From positions 2,232,001-2,296,000 of the forward strand of contig NZ_CP032155.1 of the NCBI RefSeq assembly GCF_008329905.1: 64,000 nt of DNA, written 5' to 3'. Positions 21,913 through 29,675 of the stretch are shown piece by piece (position 1 is the stretch's first letter; every line of letters begins with the position of its first letter). The position numbers were made by a program, and so were the translations under genes. Origin of the DNA: Mycobacterium sp. ELW1 (GTDB lineage Bacteria > Actinomycetota > Actinomycetes > Mycobacteriales > Mycobacteriaceae). The notes under the pieces were generated by a model, which worked only from the letters and a program-made list of their open reading frames with translations, was not told the origin of the DNA and made no database searches.

Positions 21913-23405
21913 TCGGCCGGTGGCCGCCGAGCACTGATGATCGCCTCGGCCACCAGCACCACCAGCAGCGATATACCGAAGACCGGGAACAAGATTCCGA
22001 GAACGACCGCGATCGCGGTCACGGCGATCATCGCCTTCTTCGGGGTGTTCGCCCGGGTGGATTCGCTGGCCGGGCCGGGTAGCCCGCTGCGGCCGGCGGG
22101 GCGGCGTTTCCACCACATCAGCAATCCTGTCGCCGCGCTGAGAAGAACACCGAGGCAGGCGACGGTGGCCGAAATGCGGGTGAGCCAACCCATTTGGTTG
22201 CCCATGTGCATGGCGATCCCGAAGCTCGTCAACCGGGACAGGGCACCGTCCTGGGCGGCGGTGGCGTTGGTGATGGTGGCGCCGGTGAACTGGTTCAGAT
22301 ACAACGTCCGCTGTTCGGACACTCGTTGCGGCCACCGGTTGACCACCGTGTAGCTGCCGTAGACCGTGGTTCCGTCCTGCGTCGTATCAGTCGGCGGGAA
22401 GATCGAATAGCCCGGCACCATGTGCTCGTCCTTCGCGATCCGGTCAATGTCGTTGTAGGACATCCGGGTCGCGCCCGCGGGAGACTGCGACGCGTAGATC
22501 GGGTCGTCGGTGGCGGACCAGGCGATGCGGCGCCCCAGACGGTCGTAGTCGCCGAGCTTCGCAGGCGTTGAGGGGGCATCGATTTCGGTGGACGGGGTGA
22601 CCGTCGCGGTCACCGCCCGCCAGTTCTCACCCCAGTACCGCGTCCAGGTCATCCCGGACAGGATGTAGCAGATCAGGATGACCGCGACGACAACGCCGGT
22701 CAGCGCATGCACATCGCGCCACCGAAGCCGGCCGCCGGCACGCCATCGCACGCGCAGCAGCGGCTTGGCGGCTTCGGCGGCACGCGGCCACCACAGATAG
22801 ATGCCGCTGCCGAGCAGCACCAGGATCCAGGTCGCGGTCAGCTCCATCCACAGGTTGCCGATCCCGACCGGGATGGTCGACTCGGGATACGCGGACGGAT
22901 TGATGAGGTGTCCCAACGAGGGCAGCTGGATATGCGGGCCGTCGTTGCCGAACATCCGATGCAGCTGATTGGCCCAGCCGACCAATCCGGACAGTTGATC
23001 GCGCTGCCCCAGATAGGCGCCCGTGTAGGGATCGACGAACACCTGGATGACGTTGGCTTCGGCCTGCGGGTAGCCCTTGGCGTCGGCAGCGGAGAAGTCC
23101 ACCCGGGTCGAGGCATTCGGTCCGTCCGGCGGCGTGACCGCCTCCAGTGTGCTTCCGGCGCCGGCGTGCTGGGTGGCGGTCGCCACCTGCGCGTCGAGGG
23201 GAACCGTCTGCGGTCCCTGCTCGACGACGAGCAGATGCCGGTTGAGCAGGGCGTCCAGCGGTTGGCTGTAGAGGATCACCAGGCCGCTGCAGGCCAGCAC
23301 CACCAGCACCGGCGCGGCGAACAGCCCAACCCAGAAGTGCAGCCGCCAGATCCGGCGCAGCACAGCCGCATCACCGCGGCGCGTCGAAGTCTCCGTCGTC
23401 GTCAT
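21852..23405 (-). CDS. PepSY-associated transmembrane protein
   Basis: A 517-residue membrane protein with the PepSY-TM architecture: N-terminal helix (LHFWVGLFAAPVLVVLACSGLVILYS, about 23-48), a large outside PepSY region with FVDPYTGAYLGQRDQLSGLV and LHRMFG, two central helices with the IYLWWPR motif and VVVAVILICYILSGMTWTRYWG, a second PepSY region (VYGSYTVVNRWPQ, LYLNQFTG), and C-terminal helices. Homologues are often iron or copper regulated and thought to be reductases, but no cofactor site is certain here. The C-terminal ~20 residues overlap the 3' end of the transglutaminase gene. Confidence 0.82.
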   Translation of the reverse strand: MTTTETSTRRGDAAVLRRIWRLHFWVGLFAAPVLVVLACSGLVILYSQPLDALLNRHLLVVEQGPQTVPLDAQVATATQHAGAGSTLEAVTPPDGPNASTRVDFSAADAKGYPQAEANVIQVFVDPYTGAYLGQRDQLSGLVGWANQLHRMFGNDGPHIQLPSLGHLINPSAYPESTIPVGIGNLWMELTATWILVLLGSGIYLWWPRAAEAAKPLLRVRWRAGGRLRWRDVHALTGVVVAVILICYILSGMTWTRYWGENWRAVTATVTPSTEIDAPSTPAKLGDYDRLGRRIAWSATDDPIYASQSPAGATRMSYNDIDRIAKDEHMVPGYSIFPPTDTTQDGTTVYGSYTVVNRWPQRVSEQRTLYLNQFTGATITNATAAQDGALSRLTSFGIAMHMGNQMGWLTRISATVACLGVLLSAATGLLMWWKRRPAGRSGLPGPASESTRANTPKKAMIAVTAIAVVLGILFPVFGISLLVVLVAEAIISARRPPADHASLVTSTTTSRSVEPSPE

Positions 23406-23431
23406 CGCCCATAAGTCGGGCGACGGGGCGG

Positions 23432-23515
23432 CTTAGTTCCCGACGGCTAGTTCCCGACGGCTAGTTCCCGACGGCTAGTTCCCGACGGCTAGTTCCGACG
23501 GCTAGTTCCCGACGG
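23432..23515. repeat. 14-bp tandem array (six units) containing a stop codon in each unit
   Basis: Six units of CTAGTTCCCGACGG: 23432-23446 (variant, 15 bp), 23447-23460, 23461-23474, 23475-23488, 23489-23501 (13 bp, one C lost) and 23502-23515. The last unit is the 3' end of the downstream-read minus-strand gene, encoding its final residues and TAG stop; the other units repeat this end outside the gene. Confidence 0.92.
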
Positions 23516-24332
23516 ACACCCGATGTAGGTCGTTGCCGATCTCCACCGGGCCACTGAACTCGGTCGCCGCCTTGGCGCGCCACTGGTCTTCCTGGCCGGG
23601 CACCAGCGGCGGTACATAGTGGGTGAGCACCAGGGTGCCGACCCCGGCGCGGGCCGCGGTGGCGGCGGCCTGCTCGACCGAGGAGTGATAGTCGAGGATG
23701 TCCCGGATCCGCTGAACAGGCATCTGCTCGACGAGATCCGCGCGGATCACCGTGTGCACCAGTGCGTTCGCCCCCTTGGCGAGTTCGTCGAGCCCGGCGC
23801 AGGGCACGGTGTCACCGGCCAGCACGACCGAGACCCCGTCGTGTTCGACGCGGAAACCGAGCGTCGGCTCGACCGGACGGTGATCGGTCGGCGCCGCGGT
23901 GATCCGGACGCCGCCGTCGTCCCACACCTGACCGGAGGCGTATTCGTGCACCTGAATCGACGGCGGTTCGGTGATGTCGGGGTGGTGGCCGATGCGGTAG
24001 GAGATGTCGGGTGCCAACGCCGCCAGCGTCGCGTCGACGACGGCCTTGGTGCCGGGCGGCCCGATGATCGGCAGCGGGCTGGGCACGAACGTGGTGACCC
24101 AGCGGGTGGTGATCACATCGGACAGGTCGGTGATGTGGTCGCTGTGCAGATGGGTGAGGAGCAGCGCGGTGATGTTGGCGGCGCCGACGCCCGCCGCGGC
24201 GGCCCGCATCAGCACCCCGCGCCCGCAGTCCACCAGGAACAGCGAGTCGCCGGCTTTGACCAGGGTTGACGGCCCGGCGCGATTCGGGTCGACCATCGGG
24301 CTTCCGGTGCCGAGCAGAGTGACGTCGATCAT
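23502..24332 (-). CDS. MBL-fold metallo-hydrolase, RNase Z-like
   Basis: A 276-residue metallo-beta-lactamase fold protein: [17 protein letters not shown] at the N-terminus, the metal motif THLHSDH (residues about 61-67), further ligands in [15 protein letters not shown] and the C-terminal LTHYVPP. This resembles RNase Z / arylsulfatase-like hydrolases and sits where M. tuberculosis has Rv2407, annotated as a probable RNase Z (tRNA 3' processing). Activity not determinable from sequence. Its last codons and stop lie in a 14-bp tandem array. Confidence 0.82.
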   Translation of the reverse strand: MIDVTLLGTGSPMVDPNRAGPSTLVKAGDSLFLVDCGRGVLMRAAAAGVGAANITALLLTHLHSDHITDLSDVITTRWVTTFVPSPLPIIGPPGTKAVVDATLAALAPDISYRIGHHPDITEPPSIQVHEYASGQVWDDGGVRITAAPTDHRPVEPTLGFRVEHDGVSVVLAGDTVPCAGLDELAKGANALVHTVIRADLVEQMPVQRIRDILDYHSSVEQAAATAARAGVGTLVLTHYVPPLVPGQEDQWRAKAATEFSGPVEIGNDLHRVSVGN

Positions 24333-24415
24333 GGGGTTAATTACTACCCTGCCGGGCAGCGACTCGGGGGCAATTGGTTCCCGGCATGGCGGGTTTCACA
24401 GCGCATGCGCTTTTC

Positions 24416-24503
24416 AATGACCTATTGACACATCTCGGCCAGCAGATATTGCCAACTGCTCAGTTCACAGGCATCGCTATCCAAAAAGTTTCAATAGGTC
24501 ATT
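24416..24503. promoter_or_regulatory. Perfect 13-bp inverted repeat, candidate operator pair upstream of glnT
   Basis: AATGACCTATTGA (24416-24428) and its exact reverse complement TCAATAGGTCATT (24491-24503) flank a 62-base spacer that is unusually AT-rich for this genome. They lie between the divergent RNase Z-like gene (start 24332) and glnT (start 24573). Two identical sites 75 bases apart suggest a DNA-looping or cooperative regulator, possibly the TetR encoded at the end of the glnT operon. Confidence 0.6.
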
Positions 24504-24572
24504 CACTCGTTGGAAACAGCGCAGTTACAGAGCGTGGCTACCGTGGCGTCGACCGGCTGCGAAAGGGAACAG

Positions 24573-25940
24573 ATGACAAGCACGCTCAACGGGCAGGCGC
24601 ACACCGACGTCCGCGAGGTCGCCGAGAAGCTGACCGCCGCGGGAGTCCGCTACGCGGCGATCAGCTTCGTCGACATGCACGGCAAGCCGAAGGCGAAGAT
24701 GGTGCCGTTGGCCCACTTGGAGCAGGCCGCGAACGGGTCGGAGATGTTCACCGGGGCCGCCCTGGACGGTGTGCCGCAGGATGTCAACGACGACGAGGTC
24801 GCGCCGCACCCGGACCTCGACGCGGCGATCGTCATGCCGTTCAATCGCGAGATCGCATGGTTCCCCGGCGATCTGTGGGTCGGTGACAGCCCGTTCGTGT
24901 CGTGCAGCCGCCAGATCCTCAAGCGGGTCACCGCCGAGGCGGCGACCCTGGGCTACACCTTCAACCTCGGGATCGAGACGGAGTTCTTCCTGCTGTCCGA
25001 TCGCACCGGGGTGCCGGAGCCCGCCAGCCCCGACGACAACCTCGACAAACCCTGCTACGACCTGCGCGGCATGCTGCACAACTTCGGAGTGGTCGACGAA
25101 ATCGTGGCGGCGATGAACGAACTGGGCTGGGATGTCTACTCTTTCGACCACGAGGACGGCAACGGTCAGTTCGAGACCGACTTCACCTATACCGACGCGG
25201 TGTCGATGGCCGACCGGTTCGTCTTCTTCCGGATGATGGTCGGCGAGATCGCCCGCAAGCACGGCCTGTTCGCCTCGTGGATGCCGAAACCCTTCGCCGA
25301 TCGAACGGGCAGCGGCGCGCACTACAACATGTCACTGGCCGACGCCGACGGGACCAACCTCTTCGAATCCAGTGACGATCCGCATGGCTGCGGGCTGTCC
25401 CGGCTCGGCTACCAGTTCATCGCCGGTGTGCTGCGCCACGCGCCGGCGATCTGCGCGGCCATCGCGCCGACGGTCAACAGTTACAAGCGACTGGTCAAGC
25501 AGGGCAGCATGTCCGGCCTGACGTGGGCCCCGATCTTCGCCTGCTACGGCGACAACAACCGCACCAACATGCTGCGGATCCCCCGGGGCGGCGGCCGCGT
25601 CGAATGCCGCGCCGCCGACAGCGCCAACAACCCTTATCTGGGCGCGGCCCTGATGCTGGCCGCCGGGCTGGAAGGTATCCGGGAGGGGCTCGACCCCGGT
25701 GCGCCCAACCGCGACAACCTCTACCGGCTCTCGGAAGCCGACCTGATCGAGCGCGGTATCACCTGGTTGCCCCGCTCACTCGGTGAGGCCATCGACGCGA
25801 TCGAAGCAGACCCCTTGGTGCGCAGTGTGTTCGGCACGGCCATGTACGACTCGTTCGTCTCCGAGAAGAAGCTCGAGTGGGATTCCTACAACGCGCACGT
25901 CTCGTCGTGGGAGTCCGATCGCTACCTGCGGTTCTTCTGA
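24573..25940 (+). CDS. glnT: Glutamine synthetase family protein, GlnT/type III-like
   Basis: A 455-residue member of the glutamine synthetase superfamily with the beta-Grasp N-terminal part (YAAISFVDMHGKPKAKMVPL) and catalytic domain: LGIETEFFLL, YSFDHEDGNGQFETDF (metal-binding Glu residues), GSGAHYNMSLADADG and RIPRGGGRVECRAADSANNPYL. It is closest in feel to proteins named type III glutamate-ammonia ligase (GlnT), or gamma-glutamylamide synthetases, rather than GlnA1; the true amine substrate could be other than ammonia. The ATG at 24573 has GAAAGGGA 5 bases upstream. It overlaps the creatininase start (TGATG) and heads a three-gene operon. Confidence 0.72.
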   Translation: MTSTLNGQAHTDVREVAEKLTAAGVRYAAISFVDMHGKPKAKMVPLAHLEQAANGSEMFTGAALDGVPQDVNDDEVAPHPDLDAAIVMPFNREIAWFPGDLWVGDSPFVSCSRQILKRVTAEAATLGYTFNLGIETEFFLLSDRTGVPEPASPDDNLDKPCYDLRGMLHNFGVVDEIVAAMNELGWDVYSFDHEDGNGQFETDFTYTDAVSMADRFVFFRMMVGEIARKHGLFASWMPKPFADRTGSGAHYNMSLADADGTNLFESSDDPHGCGLSRLGYQFIAGVLRHAPAICAAIAPTVNSYKRLVKQGSMSGLTWAPIFACYGDNNRTNMLRIPRGGGRVECRAADSANNPYLGAALMLAAGLEGIREGLDPGAPNRDNLYRLSEADLIERGITWLPRSLGEAIDAIEADPLVRSVFGTAMYDSFVSEKKLEWDSYNAHVSSWESDRYLRFF

Positions 25941-26683
25941 TGAGCAACCGCTGGGAAGACCTCAACTCGGTGCAGATCGCCCACCGGCTTTCCACCGACC
26001 CCGACACCGTTGCCCTGATCCCCGTCGGCGCCACCGAACAGCACGGGCCCCATCTGCCGGTGGGCACCGACACCATCATGGCCACCGCCGTCGCCCAGGC
26101 GGCCGCCGGTGAGCACGCTCTGGTGTTGCCTGCGATCGCGTTCGGCGCCAGCTTCTTTCACGGCACCGCGCCGCCGGGCACGGTGGCGTTCGACGGGGAC
26201 CAGACCGCGACCGCAGCGGTCCGGGTCGCCGAGGCGTGTGTGGACTCCGGGGTGCGCCGCGTCCTGTTCGTCAACGGTCACGTCGGCAACAGCGCGCCAT
26301 TGTGGTTGGCCTGCGACCGGTTTCGCAGACACCATCCCGACCAGCGCATCGGCGTCATGCAGTGGTGGGATCTGACACCCGACATCGCGCGGCGAGCCAC
26401 CGAGGATGCGGTCGACTGGCACGCCAATGCCGCGGAAACCTCGCTGATGCTGGCGGTTCGGCCAGAACTCGTGGACGTCGACGCGATGCTCGACGCCGAC
26501 GACCCGGACCGCACCGCGGGCACGGTGTTCCGTTATCCCGTCCAGCAGGTCTCCACCAACGGAGTGACGGGGTACCCGTCGCGGGCCTCGAAGAGCTACG
26601 GCCTCCAGTTGTGGGCGGACGTCGTGGCCGCGGCACGCGACGTGGTGACGCGCGCGCACAGTGAAGTCCCACCGCTGGGATGA
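25940..26683 (+). CDS. Creatininase family protein
   Basis: A 247-residue creatininase/creatinine amidohydrolase fold with metal motifs LIPVGATEQHGPHLPVGTDT (residues about 26-45), FGASFFHGTAPPG, LFVNGHVGN and WHANAAETSL. The family contains creatininase, formamide hydrolases and the mycofactocin peptidase MftE; none of the other mycofactocin genes is nearby, so MftE is not supported. Paired by overlap with a glutamine synthetase homologue, an amidohydrolase acting on a gamma-glutamyl or amine-derived amide is a reasonable inference. Confidence 0.8.
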   Translation: MSNRWEDLNSVQIAHRLSTDPDTVALIPVGATEQHGPHLPVGTDTIMATAVAQAAAGEHALVLPAIAFGASFFHGTAPPGTVAFDGDQTATAAVRVAEACVDSGVRRVLFVNGHVGNSAPLWLACDRFRRHHPDQRIGVMQWWDLTPDIARRATEDAVDWHANAAETSLMLAVRPELVDVDAMLDADDPDRTAGTVFRYPVQQVSTNGVTGYPSRASKSYGLQLWADVVAAARDVVTRAHSEVPPLG

Positions 26684-27468
26684 CGGCAGATCCCGGCCGT
26701 ACAATTCGCGACGTGCCGACACCGCAGGGCCGGTCACGGGTTCGAGTGATCGGACGGCCCCGCAACGATGCCGATTCGGCGGCGACGACCTCGCCACGTA
26801 CCGGGATCGTCAACGCCGCGACCCGGTTGTTCTCCGAAAAAGGTTATGCGCAAACCACAATGAGCGACATCGCGCGGGCCGTCGGCCTGCAGCAGTCGTC
26901 GCTGTACTACTGGTTCCGCAGCAAGGAGCAGCTGCTGGGGGAGACGCTGCTGGTGAACCGGGCGCCGCTGAAGTTCATCGCCGAGGTCGGTGCCGGTTCG
27001 GGATCACCGGCCGTCAAGCTCTACCGGCTGTTGCGGTTCGACACCATCCAGTTGGCCCTCTCGCCGATCGACTTCAACGAGATCCAGCGGATCGCCCACG
27101 ACCAGCGGGCTGACTTCCACCAGTTCTGGACCGACTACGAGCGGCTCAAGGACTGGGTGTCCGACCTGATCGGTGCGGCGATCGCGGAGGGCAAGTTCAT
27201 CGACTGCGATCGGGAGGAAACGGCAGGGTTGCTGCTGAACTTCGACGAGGGCGCACAGAAGCGCACCCGCCTGCACACCGATGAGGGCGACCGGGTGGCC
27301 GAGGCGGTCCGGGTCGCCGAGCAGGTTGCCATCATCTCGGTCCGCGGACTCCTCAAGCGGCCCAGCGAGATCAGCCGGATCAGTGCTGTGGCCGCTCAAT
27401 TCGACGACGCCGCCGTCGCGACCGCCGGCTTCACTCCCGTGCCGAGGACACCCAATTCGGATCAATAG
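26680..27468 (+). CDS. TetR family transcriptional regulator
   Basis: A 262-residue regulator. The N-terminal ~40 residues are a basic extension, then the TetR DNA-binding domain: GIVNAATRLFSEKGYAQTTMSDIARAVGL with recognition helix QQSSLYYWFRSKEQLL. The ligand domain is unlike well-known members. ATGA overlap with the creatininase puts it third in the glnT operon, so it probably controls that operon, with the 24416/24491 repeats as candidate sites. GTG codons about 12 residues downstream are alternative starts. The 3' end overlaps the opposing aldo/keto reductase by 38 bases. Confidence 0.85.
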   Translation: MTADPGRTIRDVPTPQGRSRVRVIGRPRNDADSAATTSPRTGIVNAATRLFSEKGYAQTTMSDIARAVGLQQSSLYYWFRSKEQLLGETLLVNRAPLKFIAEVGAGSGSPAVKLYRLLRFDTIQLALSPIDFNEIQRIAHDQRADFHQFWTDYERLKDWVSDLIGAAIAEGKFIDCDREETAGLLLNFDEGAQKRTRLHTDEGDRVAEAVRVAEQVAIISVRGLLKRPSEISRISAVAAQFDDAAVATAGFTPVPRTPNSDQ

Positions 27469-28435
27469 AGCGGTGGCCGGACACGCTCGCGCCGGCGGCC
27501 TCCAGAGCCACCACCTGATCGGCGTTGAGCTGCACCGACAACGACGCGGCGTTCTCGTCGACGCGCGCCGCGCGCCGAGTGCCCGGGATCGGCACCGATG
27601 CCACGCCGAGGACCTCGGCACGCTGCCGCAGCCATGCCAGCGCCACCTGCGCCGGCGTCGCGCCCACCTCGTTGGCGATCGAGGAAACCACCTGCACCAC
27701 AGCAAGATTGGCGTCCAGTACGTCTTCGGCGAAGCGTGGGATGCGGCTGCGGAAATCTCCCGCTGAGGAGAGGTCGGCCGCCGACCGGATGGTCCCGGTG
27801 AGGAAGCCGCGCCCCAGCGGCGAATACGGCACGAAGCCGACGCCGAGTTCAGCGGCCGCCGGCACCACGTTGCGTTCGACGTCGCGGCTCCAGATCGACC
27901 ATTCGCTCTGCACGGCGGCGATCGGGTGTACGGCGGCGGCCGCGCGCAACTCGTCTGCGGTCACCTCGGACAGGCCGAGGTGGCGCACTTTGCCCGCGGT
28001 GACCAGTTCGGCCATGGCGCCCACCGTCTCCTCGATCGGCAGCGACACGTCGCGGCGGTGCATGTAGTAGAGGTCGATCACGTCGGTGCCGAGCCGGCCC
28101 AGGCTCTCGTCGACGCAGCGGCGTACGTACTCCGCATCACCGCGGGCCTTGAGCTTGCCCGTCGTCGGGTCGCCGTCGATCCCGAATTTCGTCGCCAGCG
28201 TGACCTCGTCGCGGCGGCCGGCCAGCACCTGGCCGATGAGTCGCTCGTTGGCACCGCCGCCGTAGACGTTGGCGGTGTCGATGAAGGTCATCCCGACGTC
28301 CAGGCAGTGGTTCAGCGTCGCCAGTGACTCGGTGTCGTCGACCGCGCCGTAGACCGGCGTCAGCGCCATCCCGCCGAACCCGATGGCGCTGACCGTCAAA
28401 CCGTCGCCCAGCTGCGTTTTCGGCAAGGTGCCCAT
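27431..28435 (-). CDS. Aldo/keto reductase
   Basis: A 334-residue NADPH-dependent aldo/keto reductase (TIM barrel): catalytic Asp/Tyr in FIDTANVYGGGANE (residues about 52-57), Lys in VTLATKFG, His in DLYYMHRRD, and the cofactor-binding PIPGTRRAARVDEN near the end. Resembles the YhdN/Tas-like subgroup. Start ATG 28435 has GAGGAG upstream. Substrate unknown. Confidence 0.9.
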   Translation of the reverse strand: MGTLPKTQLGDGLTVSAIGFGGMALTPVYGAVDDTESLATLNHCLDVGMTFIDTANVYGGGANERLIGQVLAGRRDEVTLATKFGIDGDPTTGKLKARGDAEYVRRCVDESLGRLGTDVIDLYYMHRRDVSLPIEETVGAMAELVTAGKVRHLGLSEVTADELRAAAAVHPIAAVQSEWSIWSRDVERNVVPAAAELGVGFVPYSPLGRGFLTGTIRSAADLSSAGDFRSRIPRFAEDVLDANLAVVQVVSSIANEVGATPAQVALAWLRQRAEVLGVASVPIPGTRRAARVDENAASLSVQLNADQVVALEAAGASVSGHRSIDPNWVSSARE

Positions 28436-28518
28436 GCGGATCTCCTCGTGTCTCGTGGTCGCCTGTTCTGTCTCAACGCAACCATTGCGGTTTGCTTCCC
28501 CGGCACCGCACTAAGCCT

Positions 28519-28524
28519 TAACCT
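28519..28524 (+). promoter_or_regulatory. -10 element (TAACCT) upstream of the CBS gene
   Basis: TAACCT fits TANNNT and lies 30 bases before the first duplicated ATG (28554), within the gap between divergent genes. Confidence 0.35.
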
Positions 28525-28544
28525 GGTGTGACATCCATCACAAG

Positions 28545-28643
28545 GGGGTGGCGATGCGTATCGCCGACATCCTTCGCAGTAAGGCACGACGGTGGGGTGG
28601 CGATGCGTATCGCCGACATCCTTCGCAGTAAGGGCACGACGGT
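28545..28643 (+). repeat. 49/50-bp tandem duplication over the ribosome site and start of the CBS gene
   Basis: 28545-28593 and 28594-28643 are identical except that the first copy lacks one G (AAGGCACG versus AAGGGCACG). Both copies carry a G-rich ribosome-site region and an ATG (28554 and 28603). The first copy, frameshifted, encodes a 25-residue peptide ending at 28631. Confidence 0.93.
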
Positions 28644-29037
28644 GGCCACGGTCACCGAGACCACGACGGTCACCGGCCTGCTGGCTGAGCTGGTCATCCA
28701 CAACATCGGTGCGATGGTCGTCGTCGGGCCCGACGGCGGCGTGGTGGGCATCGTCTCGGAGCGCGACGTCGTGCGCACGCTGCACGATCACGGCCCCGAC
28801 CTGCTCCGCAGCGCGGTCGCCGACATCATGAGCAAGGTCCTGGTGACGTGCTCACCCGACGACCAGATCGACGACCTGAGCGCGCTGATGACCAACAACC
28901 GGGTTCGGCATGTGCCGGTGATGCAGGGCGGGCGACTGGTGGGCATCGTCAGCATCGGGGACGTGGTGAAGAACCGGATGGAGCAGCTGCAGGCCGAGCA
29001 GGAGCATCTGCAGGCCTACATCACGCAGGGCGGCTAG
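28603..29037 (+). CDS. CBS-pair domain protein (Hrp1/Rv2406c-like)
   Basis: A 144-residue protein made of two CBS domains: [39 protein letters not shown], then [19 protein letters not shown] and [23 protein letters not shown] pairs bind adenosine nucleotides and act as sensors. The start at 28603 gives the family length; a duplicated upstream start at 28554 leads out of frame, and a GTG at 28528 would add 25 unrelated residues. Ends with a 4-base overlap with the opposing PemK-like gene. Confidence 0.87.
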   Translation: MRIADILRSKGTTVATVTETTTVTGLLAELVIHNIGAMVVVGPDGGVVGIVSERDVVRTLHDHGPDLLRSAVADIMSKVLVTCSPDDQIDDLSALMTNNRVRHVPVMQGGRLVGIVSIGDVVKNRMEQLQAEQEHLQAYITQGG

Positions 29038-29630
29038 CTCCAGGAGTATTCCGCGCGCAGCCGCGCTGCGACCAGTTCGAAGGTCGGCTGATCCAGGATC
29101 GCGCCCTCGCGGCGGATGCCCTCCTCGGGAACGTCGAGCACCCGGTCGAGGCGCACCCAGCTGGGGCGGCCGTCGTAATCCCAGCCGCCTGCGCCGATCG
29201 CCATCCAGTTGCGGTCCTCGGCGTGGTGGGCCTGGCTGGACAGCATCAGCCCGAGCAGCGTCCGGCGGTCCCGGCCGACCACCAGCACCGGGCGGTCTTT
29301 GCCCTTGGTCGGGTCGTCCTCGTAGACCACCCAGGTCCAGACCACCTCGCCCGGGTCGGCCCGACCGTCGAGATCGGGCGCATAGACCAGCCGACGGGCG
29401 CGGTGCGCGGTCGGGACACTGTTGTCGGTCACCGGCCGTCCCGCGGTGATGGCGGCAGGTTGGTCTATCTGGGTTGCGCTGGCCACCAGAACGTCGAGGC
29501 CCAGCTTGAGGCCCTGCTGGATGGTCCGCGGCACCGCCTGCGCGATCGGCAACTGCCGAATGAACTTGGGCGCCTCGTTGAAAACGAGGTGCTCCGCGAG
29601 TCTCTGAAACGTCCTCCACTGCGACGCCAT
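29034..29630 (-). CDS. PemK/MazF-like protein (Rv2405-like)
   Basis: A 198-residue protein whose C-terminal two thirds look like a PemK/MazF fold: [28 protein letters not shown] (family pattern GDVW...F......G..RPVLV), LGLMLSSQ and [22 protein letters not shown]. Free-standing, without an antitoxin gene beside it, so toxin activity is doubtful. Position between lepA and the CBS gene matches Rv2405. ATG 29630 is preferred to 29642 since the next gene starts divergently at 29676. Confidence 0.8.
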   Translation of the reverse strand: MASQWRTFQRLAEHLVFNEAPKFIRQLPIAQAVPRTIQQGLKLGLDVLVASATQIDQPAAITAGRPVTDNSVPTAHRARRLVYAPDLDGRADPGEVVWTWVVYEDDPTKGKDRPVLVVGRDRRTLLGLMLSSQAHHAEDRNWMAIGAGGWDYDGRPSWVRLDRVLDVPEEGIRREGAILDQPTFELVAARLRAEYSWS

Positions 29631-29675
29631 TCTGATGAGCATAGGCGGATCGAAAGAGCCCCGCGGCGCGCGATT

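Noticed and set aside
23432..23515. CRISPR-like array
   Set aside because: Units are 14 bp and directly adjoining with no spacers; it is a simple tandem repeat.
25940..26683. Creatininase as mycofactocin peptidase MftE
   Set aside because: No mftA/B/C-type genes are present nearby and the partner is a glutamine synthetase homologue.
29034..29630. A complete toxin-antitoxin pair with the PemK-like protein
   Set aside because: No small antitoxin gene adjoins it; neighbours are lepA and a CBS protein, matching a conserved housekeeping context.
28848..29675. In-frame extension of lepA by 276 codons upstream
   Set aside because: It runs antisense through the PemK/MazF-like gene and into the CBS gene, and has no LepA homology; the GTG at 29676 gives the normal length.
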